A stretch of DNA of 64,000 bases from Agrostemma githago (taxonomy: Eukaryota > Streptophyta > Magnoliopsida > Caryophyllales > Caryophyllaceae): assembly GCA_958450325.1 (NCBI GenBank), contig OY288249.1, forward strand, positions 63,862,166 through 63,926,165. The letters run 5' to 3'. The notes below the pieces were generated by a model that did no database searches, was not told where the DNA came from, and worked only from the letters and a program-made list of their open reading frames with translations. Made by a program: the position numbers and the translations under genes. This document shows, piece by piece, positions 11,554 to 22,139 of this stretch (its first letter is position 1; each line of letters opens with the position of its first letter).

Positions 11554-12496
11554 GAGTTAGTCGACACTGGAGGTAAGTGTAATCCCGACCTTTTCGCAAA
11601 AGCAAAGAGGATTGTCCCAAACCTGAAGATATCTTAAAGTAAGGTCACCTATAGGCACGAGATCCGGTAACCAAGGCCTTATCACTCCATGGGGGGAGGT
11701 CAAGGTGGTCAAATGCAAACCCCGATGTAAACATCCTAGTAGAAAAAGTGGACTCAAGCTAAAAGATCAATGAAATTTTTGTTTAATTGTCATTCGAGTA
11801 GAATAGAGGCCAAAATCAAAATGTGTCACTAACAAGGGAAGGTGAGCACTCGTAAGCAAGTTTCACAATCGGGTTTTCGAAAACATTTACCTAAAAACAA
11901 ACTAAACAAAACACAAAAGAACACAACAAAAATAAAAACAAAAACAACTACAAGTAAAGCCAAGTAATTCAATCTTCTTCAAATAGTCAACATAATCACA
12001 ACCACCAATTCCAAAATGTTCACCAAGTGAACCTCCAAAGCATACAAGCCCATAATTCCATGTGAATAAGGGAAGGGGAGAAAAATAAGGGTAAAAAGGG
12101 ATTACCAAAAGGTCTTCACTTTTTAATACCTCAAGTCTTTATACTATGAAGTGGGTGGTACTCCTGCAAGAAAGGAGAGAACAAGGCAATACAAGAAAAA
12201 CACTAACTACAGTCCCACAACATTTACTAGAAACAACACAATTACATCACAATTACAAATACTCCACCAATCCTCCAACAAGATACAAGCAAACATCACG
12301 ATCCACAATCCCAAATGGAACAATCAAGCAAAATCTCTTCCAAACTTGATCACTTCCAGATTCTTCATCATCTATCCATGTTGCCTTCTTGTTGGAGATT
12401 CCTACAAACAAAAACAAAACACAAAAAGCGTAAATATGCACTAAAAAGCTTGGTTTGCCTCCCAAGAAGCGCGGTTTTGGCTAGGACCGCAAAACC
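11554..12496 (-). other. Athila-like internal region between CACTA and the gag-like ORF
   Basis: I see no gene. This is the continuation of the same minus-strand element to the right of the CACTA insertion, downstream of its gag-like ORF. Confidence 0.55.
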
Positions 12497-15124
12497 TTAG
12501 AGTTTATTTGTCTTCAAAGTGTAATCTCCACCATACCCATCAAGGGCTCGGAGGAGTAGGTCAAAGGCTCTAGAAGAGTCTTCAGAAGAGCTCATGTAGC
12601 CGAGCCAATCTATCACGAGAAGCTTCCAAGTCGGAAGCGATAAGTAGTCTTCAAATCCACGAAGCCTGGGTTTGTAGTGGTCTCCCGGGTCTTTCCATTT
12701 CACAAGTCCAAGCGACCATTTCTTTCCAAAACATCTTCTAGCTTTCCAAAACTTCACAATCTCACCACTCGACGTGAAAGGCGGTTTAGGAGCTATTTCC
12801 CCATTGTACATCCCCATATATTCTTCAAGTTGTGGGCCCATATCTCTAAGTCTCAAGACATCACTTGTCCTCATATCATCGTGAAGGAGAGATTCGAAAC
12901 TTTTACCGGCGGTTTCTATTTCTCCTAATCCAAAGTTTAGCTCACTAGCAAAGGACTCGTGATGTTCTTCAACATTCTCGCACAAGGGCAACTTGATTTC
13001 ATCACCATTCCAAGACTTAACAAGGCCTATTACCTCATTCAACTCATCCCAAAGACTCGTATCCTCTACATTCTCGATTGCATTTTCCATGTGGCAATTT
13101 TGGGATTCGAGTTCCTTGTTGGGGGTAAAAGTGGTGATCTCTATCTTTGATGACAAGATGTTGCCATTCTTATCGATATCTTCAAGGATCACTACTTCAC
13201 CTTGAGCCGCCTTCTTGGATTGCATTGTGGGGTAAGGAAACTTGATGTCCATAAGCTTTTCACCATTTTTCATTCCATCAATGATGGTTGATTTTTCTTG
13301 AACGACCTTGGTGAATGGCAAGGGGACTTCTACCTTTTCGACCATGTCCACAAGTCGGCTACACTTGATATTTCCTTTTTGAACTTTAGCTTGTTGCGGA
13401 AATGGTAAAGTTGGCGCATAGATCGATGGAGGTGGAACATTGGATTCCTTCTCCTCAATTGCTTGCTCGGTCACTTGCCTTCTAGCTTCCTTCAATTTTT
13501 GATGTTTTTCCTCGACCTTTGCAACTAACTCAAATTCTTCTCGAACTCCCCGGTTTTGTTTGGGAGAATCGGGAGTAGTGGCATGTAGTGCTTTTTGTTA
13601 TTGCAAATTTGGGGTTGCCTTGGTACTCAAGTGATTATGAGGGTTTTCAAACTCTTTTCCTTCTCTTTTGATAACAACATGGGTTTGGCATGGTGGATCC
13701 CTTGGGTGTTGAGGTTTACCGGGAAAGTCATGAGGTGGGTGCACGGGAGCGACTAAGGCTTTGGATGCTTGTCGAGATTTCAATAATTTGATCCGTGCCT
13801 TGTCTTTCACATTTTCATTCATCAAATACTCTATTGTTCTTCGCAATTCATTTAATGCATTGTCCCATTGACCGCTTTCTTGACTTTGATAATGACCTTG
13901 GTTGCCAAAGAATTGAGAGGGTTCATTGTAGCTTTGAGAGTGTAATCCTTTATGACCTTGATTACCTTGGTAATTCGGGTTTCCTTGATACACTTCGTTG
14001 ACTAAAGTCTCTCCCATATCAATGGTCGAACCATACCCTTGATCACTACCTTGACCATGTTGATAATTACCTTGATTTCCATAAAAAGAAGAGGGTTGGT
14101 TATGTCTTCGAAAATTGAACCCTTGGTACCCTTGATTTGGCCCTTGGTTACCTTGATAATTGCATTGATACCCTTGATTAAATCCTTGATTCTGATAATT
14201 ACTTCCTTGATTATGGTAATTGTTCCCTTGATTTGCACTCTGATTATGGAAGTAATTTTGAACATGATAGTTTCTACCTTGATTGTTGAAGTTTTCCCTT
14301 TGATAAGGAGGCATATGTGGAGGCATTTTGACAGTCCCTTGGTTGGAAAATGTTTGTTGATTGGAATTGAAGGGTCTTTGCTTTGGAGTACGCTTTGCAT
14401 TCATAGCCTCAAGTTTCTTGGTTAGCTCTTCCTTTTCCAATTGGAGTTTCATTTCATTGGTCATAGGAGAATTTTCATCTCCCATCTTCTTAATAAGCTT
14501 CACTTCAACTAACTTTTCTTTGGAAGAGCATACATGTTTAAAAGCATCTTCTTGAGGGAGTCCATGGAAGGTGTCTAGTTTTACTTCATTGATCAATGAT
14601 TCTTTAAGCTCAAACTCATTTGGAATGGTTCCATAGGAAACGGGGAAAGAAAAATCCTCGTGAGTGAGTTGTGAATGTGAATCAAGAGTTGTCTTTTGAA
14701 GGCTTTTTGGTGATGGAGATGATTTAGGAGGTGAATGGGTTGGGGAATTTTCTTGTGGAGATGGTGTTTCTTGTGGATTTGGAGTGATGAGAGGAGTTGT
14801 AGAAGGTGAATTTTGTGGAATGAAAGATGTAAGTGGATTATTGGAAGAGTGATTTATGGTCGTTGATGATATGGATGGATTTGGAAGGGATGGAAGGTTA
14901 GTATGTATGGTTGGTGGTGTGAGGTACGGATGTCGAGTCACCTTTATTGAGTAATTTCCCCGGAATCTCATAACTTTAGATGTCATCTTTGGCTCGGGAT
15001 CGAACCGAAGAGGCAGTAACCTGTTCCTGGCAAACATACTCAGATAGAAAGTGAGTCTCCCAGCACCAAGTGGCACTAGGGTAGAAAGTGAACAATAACC
15101 AAACACAAAAAGACTAAAACTCAA
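12497..15124 (-). pseudogene. Athila-like gag-type ORF, one in-frame stop
   Basis: One continuous minus-strand frame of about 875 codons, broken only by TAA at 13600-13598 (sequence context ..NLQ*QKAL..). The two halves are 508 and 332 residues from their first usable codons. The frame opens close to the PBS; FARNRLLPLRFDPEPKM, shortly after, is the likely true N-terminal region. A proline/serine/threonine-rich section follows. Then comes an unusual asparagine/glutamine/glycine-rich region (roughly residues 260-430) built of NQG, NYQ and GYQ repeats. A PFPQ motif near the start of the second half recalls Athila gag. No CCHC knuckle and no pol domain is visible. A capsid role is inferred from position; the protein is not recognisable beyond that. 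Confidence 0.6.
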
Positions 15125-15138
15125 CTAACTAATCGCCG

Positions 15139-15156
15139 TCCCCGACAACCGCGCCA
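15139..15156 (-). other. Primer binding site (tRNA-Asp type)
   Basis: On the minus strand it reads TGGCGCGGTTGTCGGGGA, 16 of 18 matches to the tRNA-Asp-complementary PBS common in Athila elements (TGGCGCCGTTGCCGGGGA). It lies 3 nt from the LTR end. Confidence 0.82.
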
Positions 15157-15159
15157 TTT

Positions 15160-17583
15160 TGATGCGCGTCAGATTGTCGCATATCTAACACAATCAAACA
15201 AAATTTATAAACTCCAACTAACTACTACGTAGTAGCGGCAAGTCGGGATCGATTCTCAGGGACGGTCTAGGTAAAGTCGGTCAAGTCTAAGTCAAAAAGT
15301 GTTTGGAGTCTATTTTTGGGGTTTTTGGGTTAAGTCTACACTAAAAAGCTATAAACTACGAAAAGATAGTCTAATAAGGAAAAGGTGTTAGGAGAAGTCG
15401 GGAATCGAAAATTGGGTCCTATGAGTCTCGGAATCGGGTTTTAGTCACAAAGTCAATAGAAGAAGAATGCCACCTTTCGATTTCTTCACCCAACTCATCT
15501 AGATCCCGCTTTCGCGGCGAAAAAGGGTAAGTCTCAAGTCAAGGTAACTCCTACCCCGAGTTTCCCCATATTGATAAAAGTGAGTCAAGGTCGATCTAGC
15601 CGGCCGGTCTAAGTCAACAAAGACACAAAAACTCAAACTTGATAAATCAACAAGCAAGCAATCCACCAATATCCCTCAATTCAAATTACCCAAGATCTTC
15701 CTCCCTAAACCCCTAACAAGAAATCTACTCACAATGCATAATGGAAACTAATAAAACGATAACTAAGGAGAAATCAACTAAACAAGCATAACAATTAAAT
15801 CTAAGGAAAACAATAATTAAATTAAATCTAGACGAGAGATTAAATCTAGAACGAAATTAAATCTAACTAGAGATTAGGGAGAGGAAGAGAAATATACCGA
15901 TTATGGAGAAAAACGATAATAATAAAGAAGATTGCAATAAAATAAGGAGAAGCTTGATGAAGATGACAATGGATCTGTCACTAACCCCTTGAAAATCTCC
16001 AAAAGAATTTCAATAGAAACTTGAATATAATAAAGACGGAGTCTTCACACTAATTAATGGAGAAACTAATTAGATCTAGAATAGGTAGAGATTTTTGGAT
16101 TGTCACCCTCCAACAATCTCCCTACTAATAATCTATTAATAAGCTAATAATAATCTACTACTAATCTACTAGCTTAGGTAGTGTTGTTGTGTTCTTGTGG
16201 AATGGTGCCTCCCTCCTCAAATGAGAAGTTACATATATATAGAGGAGAGAAAAGAGGGAGTATCAAAACCCTAATTCTTTAAGCCCAAAAGTGGAAATCC
16301 AATACTTCAATACCCATATCCTTCATTTCATCCTATGATTCCCATCCGGTGAAAGTTTGCCCTACGATTTTGCATAATTCACCACCGGGCAAAACTTTGC
16401 CCCGCGGTAATATCGATTTCGCCCGGTCATCTTCATAAGGTGATAACTCACCCGACACATCAACTTCACTCATTCCTTTTCGATTATAATCTCGGCCCAA
16501 GTTAAATCTCACCCGTCCATTCCAATTAAACTCCTCGAGTCTCCATTCAATTGACGGTTTCTAATCTCAAACTCCAGATCTGGGTCGAACCGGGTTGACA
16601 CCGGAGCTGGGGTCGACGCCGGTGATACTTGCCGGAAAACGTTGCTGCTGCTGGTTGCTGAGGGGAGGCTCGCCGGAGGAAGAGGGAGAACGGAGGGAGA
16701 CGCGGCTGGTCTGAGTCGCTGCTGCTGCTGGTGTTGGCGCTGTTGTTGGTCGTCGGAAAAGGAGGCGGAGTGGAGGCTGCTGGCGTTGTTGTTCGGTGCG
16801 GGGCTCACCGGAAAACAGCAGCGCGCGAGGTGGTGAAGACCGGAATGAAGGACGACGAGATTTGCTGCTGCGCTGTCGACGCTCGCCGGAGCTTGGAGGG
16901 AGGACGTCGGAGGAGGTGGTGAAAGATGGCGGTCAGTGGTTGAAGGGTGTCTTGCGATGAACGGAGGTAGGGTCTAAGGTGGTGGTGTTCGTCGGTGCTG
17001 CCAGAGGGGTTATGGAGGTGTTTGTGGTGGTGGGTTGAAGGTTGGCCGAGTATTGAGGTGGCTGCCGGCGAGTGATGGTGATGGTTGGCTGTGGAGGAAG
17101 GAGATGAGTGAAGATGGGTCAAGGGTCAAGGTCAACTTTGACCTTGACTTGGGTTGATGGGTTGATATGGGTAATTGGATCGGTTTGTTTGAGTGGGTCA
17201 AATGGTAAATGGGTTGGAGTTGGGTTTGTGGGTTATGATTTGGGTTTGGTTGTAGGAAGATGTGGGTTAGGTGAGTTGTGGAGTAAAAGGGTGAGATGGG
17301 TTATGGGTTAAGTGAGTCGGGTTTGACTTGGTTTTGACTCGATCTCTTGACTTGGCTCCTCACGCTTCAATTTGCCTCTTTATTCACGAACACGTACCTA
17401 AAGGACAAAAACACACAAAAGCAGTACGAAATTCTACGAAAAGACGATAAATACGAAAAAAACTAAATTCAAACTAGAAAATACGAAATATAGTAATGAG
17501 TTATATTGACGTTGAAGCGCACAAAATCGAGTCAAATACGAGTGAAAATAGGGGGTAAAACGGTCCAAATTTGTGTGTTATCA
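15160..17583 (-). repeat. 5' LTR of the Athila-like element (complete, 2.4 kb)
   Basis: Begins TGATGCGCG and ends GTTATCA (TG...CA). The part from 16735 on is repeated at 1774-2626. Open frames in it are low-complexity and are shared by both LTR copies in the same places, so they are not genes. The next five bases outside are GTTGG; the matching flank on the other side has been lost. Confidence 0.88.
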
Positions 17584-18211
17584 GTTGGATATTTTGTGGG
17601 TCTTGTATTTGGGTTGGACTTTTGATGTTTGCATGGCTATTTTGTGTCTCGGAAGCGACTTTGACCGGGGTTTGACCCAGTCGCTAAAAGTCGGTTTTAT
17701 TTCCGGTGTCGGTTTTGACCCAAATTGGTCTTATTTGACTGGAAATGACCCGCTGGGCCTGGTTTTGAGGTCAGTTTTGTGAGATTTGTACTCCGTAAAA
17801 AGCCCAAGCCAGAAACTAACTGTTTTGAGCCCATATCCGAGCGCGTAGAAGCACGTTTGCGTCCGATCATCATCGGGTATTTTTTGGAAACTGCTATAGA
17901 CACCTAGCAGCCAAATGTGGGTCTCTACAGAGAAGGAATAGACATGTGTCACGCTTACATCGAAAATTATCCCGCCTAAATGCATGACGGGCTAATTTTG
18001 GATAAAAAAAATCTTAAAATATACCTACCAATAAAAGTTTTTACGATTTTAGATTTAATTCGTTAAGTTACAACATACTACGTCCATTTAAAATTAGACA
18101 GTATATTAACTACTAATTTTTTTTTCATAAATCTATACGATTTTATATTATTTACTTTCCTTATACATGAGACCCGATACGAGGCATGCAATTGCACGGG
18201 GCCTAAACTAG
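17584..18211 (+). mobile_element. Helitron 3' terminus (remnant)
   Basis: The stretch ends ATTGCACGGGGCCTAAACTAG with T following at 18212. A degenerate hairpin (CCCGATACG...TGCACGGG) about ten bases before a terminal CTAG is the standard plant Helitron 3' end. I could not identify the 5' TC terminus, so the extent is uncertain. The rest of the stretch holds no gene that I can see. Confidence 0.5.
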
Positions 18212-20915
18212 TAGGGTATTAAACATGTTTGCATTAGTTTTACAAGGCGAGACAAAAAATACCCAAATACAATTACTCCGCTAGAATATTTTAATCGACA
18301 CAAAAGTAAAAAAAAAAGCTAATACGGGTTTTCTTTTATGAAAACCGACGCAAAAATTAAAATACACCGGTTGTATATTAAAACCGACGCATAAACCCCA
18401 AATTTTAGCGGCACTTGTGATGTTAAACCAACACAGACCCCCTTCTAAAACACTTTCAAATTTCGTTACTGTTGTGTGCTAAATTTAGACCGTTTTTCCC
18501 CTCATTTAGACTCGTTTTTCCCTCGTTTTGCGAGTTTAGAGTGCGATTATCGCCATATTTTGAGTACTTCTCGCATTAGCATCCCTCTTGTGCGTTTTAC
18601 GTGTTTTTGGTAGTTTTTCTATCAATTTTGATAGGATTTGGCAACGAAATCACGATCGAGTTTCCACGAGCACAAGAGAAGGGAATACCGTCCGAAGAGA
18701 AAAGCACACAACTTAAAGTTTAAAGTCATCCAATCAATCGATGAAGAATGAGACAAGGAAAGAGGCCAGAGAAAATGACCGGGTGAAATTTCACCCGATG
18801 AAGTACTACTGGGCGAAATTTCACCCGACGGTAAAGTGCCTCCCCGAAGATTTTATGAGCTTCTCCACCGGGAGAAAATGACCGGGCGAAATTTCTCCCA
18901 CCGGGTGATATTTCGCCCGATGGAGAAAAGTGCCAAAAACCACGAATTGAGAAGAAAATCTCACAGGGTGAAATTTCACCCGGTGGGATTAATTCGTCAA
19001 GCCGCAGGGCGAAGTTTCACCCCATGAAGATGCAAAGGGTGATTGTCTCACTAATGGAGCAAAAAGTTGGATTTGGGTTTTAGGTTAAGAGACCCATTAA
19101 GGAATTACTATATATATATTACCTTAGTTTGTTGCCCAAGGCATCCACAACTATCCATCACATCTCATCATTAGTGTAGTATCTCCATCCACCATTACTG
19201 TAGTTACTTCATCCATTCGTAGAATAATCTAATAGTATTCTTAGTAATTTTCTATAATTTTAGTAGTAATTTAGTAGTAGATCTACCTAGTTCCATCAAC
19301 AATTCTCTAGATTTCAAGTTTGTAGAAGATTATTATTTCAAGTTTCAAGTTTTATTTGAAGATTTGTGGGGTTTATTGAAGAATTAGTGACAAGTTCTTC
19401 ATTCTCTTCATCAAAGATTCAACCTTAATTTATGCAATCTTCTTATTATTTATAGATCTTCATAGTTGGTATATTTCTCTTCCACTCTCTAATCTCTAGT
19501 TTAGATTTAATATAGTTCTCTCAATATTGTCTTGTTTAGATCATCTTAGTGTTGTTAGTTTCTCTAGATTTTACTTATTTTGTTCTAGATTATTCTCTAG
19601 TTTATTTTGTTAGATAGTATCTCTTCCATAGTTTAATGGGTAATTGTTAGATCGTAGTTTTCTCATTATTTTGTTGTTAGTTTCTTTACATTTAGTTATT
19701 ATGCATGTTGTAGTTATTTTCTCCTTAGTTAATGTTTTGTTGTCTTCCATTATGATTAGTGAGTAGATTTCTTGTTGGGGGGGTTTAGGGATGAGGACTT
19801 GGATTATTTGAATTAAGGGATGTTGGTGGGTTGCTTGCTTGTTGGTTTATCTTGCTTATAGTTGTTGTGTCATTGTTGTTTTAGTCCGATCAACTAGACC
19901 GACCTTGACTCATTTCTATCAATATGAGGAAATTCGGGGTAGAAATTACCATAACTAGAGACTTACCCTTCTTCGCCGCGAAAGCGGGTTTTTAGGTGGG
20001 TTGGGTGAAGAAACCAAAAGGTGGCATTCTCCCTTTATCAATGTTGCGACAAAAACCCGATTCTGACCTTCTTAGACTCCATGTTCCGAATCCCAATTTT
20101 CCCCTAACACCTTTTCCTAGATTGGTTATCTCTAGCTATTTCTATCGTTATTTTTCTAGTGTAAACTCGACCATTAGAACCCCCCTCTAGATTCCAAACA
20201 CATCACTTTTAACTCGCTACTACTACGTTCCGTTCCCTGTGGACCGACCTCGACTTACCACGATTACTCTAGTAGTTTTTGTGTTATTTCGAGTCTATAA
20301 ATATTGTTTGACCCGATTGGGGTGCACGTCAGTTACTTAATGCATCAGATTACGTTCTTAAGAAAACGATGCATTCCAAACACGACGAAATATGGGCTAT
20401 TTTTACTAGAGAATTTAACACTCTATGGTAATCAATATTTTTGCCGTTGGTTCAAATCAATACAATAAATATAAACGGCCTTTAATAACCAATTCAATGA
20501 TAAAAAAAATAGCATCGGTCAAATTAACAACCAATGCCACCATTACACAAAACTGACATCGTTTTAATTTACAATCGATGCGAAATAAAATAAAATGGTA
20601 TCGGTCTCAATTTAACAATTGATACCAATATGTTACGCAAAACAGAATGCCATAAAAAATAAAAATGGCATGTTATAAAAAACAACCGATGCCAATGATT
20701 TTTTTTTGTGTATACAAAAAGATATTGGCACCAGTTCTAATCTAACCACCGATACCAATGACGAAAAATTGGCATCGGTTCTATGTCAACACTCGACGCC
20801 AGTAAAAAAAATAGCACCGGTTCTGAAGTCAGAACTGATGCCAATACAATTGGCATCAGTTCAAATTAGAACGGATGTCCTTATACCGATGTCATTCGCT
20901 TGAATTATACTAGTG
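18212..20915. mobile_element. CACTA-like remnant with AACCGATGCC repeats, interrupted by a solo LTR
   Basis: The right end at 20915 reads, on the minus strand, CACTAGTATAATTCAAGCG, a CACTA-type terminus. From about 20440 to 20890 there are many inverted copies of GGCATCGGTT and AACCGATGCC (subterminal repeats), and related ACCGACGC words lie on the left at about 18335-18395. No matching left CACTA terminus was found, so the left end is probably truncated. Confidence 0.5.
18470..20331 (+). mobile_element. Solo LTR, Athila-related, TSD GTTAC
   Basis: A 1862-bp unit starting TGTTGTGTGC and ending GCACGTCA, flanked by GTTAC at 18465-18469 and again at 20332-20336. Its start (AAATTTAGACCGTTTT.CCC) resembles the minus-strand start of the neighbouring Athila-like LTR. 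No internal region or second LTR is present, so it is the product of LTR-LTR recombination. A set of (T)TTCACCCG/GGGCGAAATTT words repeats at about 18785-19025. Confidence 0.88.
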
Positions 20916-21245
20916 ACCCTATAAATACCACTAGAGTGTTTAAAAAGTGGTTCGGACTCGTAAACTGGACAGACATGGATTGGATGGTCCAGACCGAGAC
21001 TCCAAAATTGGTGACCGATCTCCGATTCACACTTTATAAAAAATCAAATTTAGTTTACTTTCCTGATTTGGTTCAAACCCGGGAAAATCTATCATAAGGG
21101 GTCCGGTCCAGTCCCTTTCTATTTTCTAATCGGTCCGATCTCCGGGTTTGCTTTTTTTGGGTGACCGATTTTGGGTCAATCCGGTTCGCTTCGCTTTGGG
21201 TTTGGACTAGTGAACAAGCCTAAATACCACAGATAACTCTAAATA
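20916..21245. other. Intergenic, no gene seen
   Basis: Unremarkable AT-rich sequence with no convincing frame; short open frames here lack any recognisable domain. Confidence 0.4.
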
Positions 21246-21337
21246 CTCCCTTCCTCGATCTCAATTAAAGAATTACCTATTGCACTTTTATGTGAGAGAT
21301 TTCAAACATAGGTAACTATTGAGAAATGTGGAGGGAG
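21246..21337. mobile_element. Stowaway-like MITE
   Basis: 92 bp. Ends CTCCCTTCC and GGAGGGAG with TA on both sides (21244-21245 and 21338-21339). The inverted ends extend imperfectly through TCTCAAT. Confidence 0.75.
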
Positions 21338-21781
21338 TAATAGTCACTTTCTCGCCACATAAAAGATACAGTAATTACTAGTAGAAGTATATTGTAATAA
21401 TTCACTTTCTTGCACTTTATCACGAGATGATTTTTTCAATCCCTTGAAAGACTTGTGTGTCACCTAACTCGTAGTCCCGCACAAGTTAAACCAGACAAAC
21501 TCAAAATCACGCCTAAGTTGGATTAACAAGATGGAGACTTAGTAAAGAACGACGAGACTAATTAAGTTATAAGGGGAATATTGATTTATTAGAAAAGCTT
21601 AGCAAAGAGAGTATTACAATGCTTGAGAGTGTGTTGTGTGCTGCGTGCGGGTATGGATGAATGACAAATAAGCCATGCACCCCTATTTAGAGGCCTCTAA
21701 GGAAACCCTCTAGAATTCTCGGGAGCCTTCTAAACCCTTATACGCAAGACTCCAAATTTATGTGGTGCCTAAAATGTTATA

Positions 21782-21849
21782 CTCCCTCCATTTTTTTCTT
21801 TGTATTTTAATGAAGTGGAAGTGGAAAGAAAATAGACAAATGGAGGGAG
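21782..21849. mobile_element. Stowaway-like MITE, short
   Basis: Ends CTCCCTCCATTT and AAATGGAGGGAG are inverted repeats around a 40-bp core. TA precedes it; the base pair after it is GA, so the right TSD copy is mutated or the end is slightly misplaced. Confidence 0.6.
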
Positions 21850-21879
21850 GAGAAGCTAAGTAGCCAACGGTGACAACTT

Positions 21880-22045
21880 TGTTGATATATATACATGAGA
21901 AGTTAGTTAAGAGTTAGTTAGAGCAGCTAAGGTTGTTAGAAGCTCTACCTACCCAACTACCTATATATACACATAACTGTATACACTACAAACCACTTTT
22001 ATAATAATAAACATTTACAATATTCATCTACTCTGTCAATTTACA
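21880..22045 (+). repeat. 5' LTR of the copia element (166 bp)
   Basis: TGTTGATATATATACATGAG ... CAATTTACA. It is intact and serves as the empty-site reference for every insertion in the 3' LTR. Confidence 0.92.
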
Positions 22046-22057
22046 TGGTATCAGAGC
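22046..22057 (+). other. Primer binding site (initiator tRNA-Met)
   Basis: TGGTATCAGAGC directly follows the 5' LTR. Confidence 0.93.
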
Positions 22058-22139
22058 TATAGGCTCAAAGATTCACTAAGTTTTCCGCAAAATCAAGATT
22101 TCATAAAAATTTGTTCGATCTTCTTCTTCTTCTTCATCA

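Larger units (their letters stand above)
1774..17583 (-). mobile_element. Athila-like non-autonomous Ty3 retrotransposon, left LTR truncated
   Basis: In minus-strand order the parts are: right (5') LTR 15160-17583, PBS 15139-15156, gag-like ORF 15124-12497, long non-coding region interrupted by a CACTA transposon (4395-11550), polypurine tract 2627-2640, and the truncated 3' LTR 1774-2626. No protease, reverse transcriptase, RNase H or integrase is visible, so mobility would have depended on a helper. Without the CACTA insertion the internal region is about 5.4 kb. The two LTRs look roughly 93-95% identical where both exist (estimated by eye). The left end is missing, so no TSD can be tested. 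The family name rests on the PBS type, the long LTR and the gag style. Confidence 0.75.
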
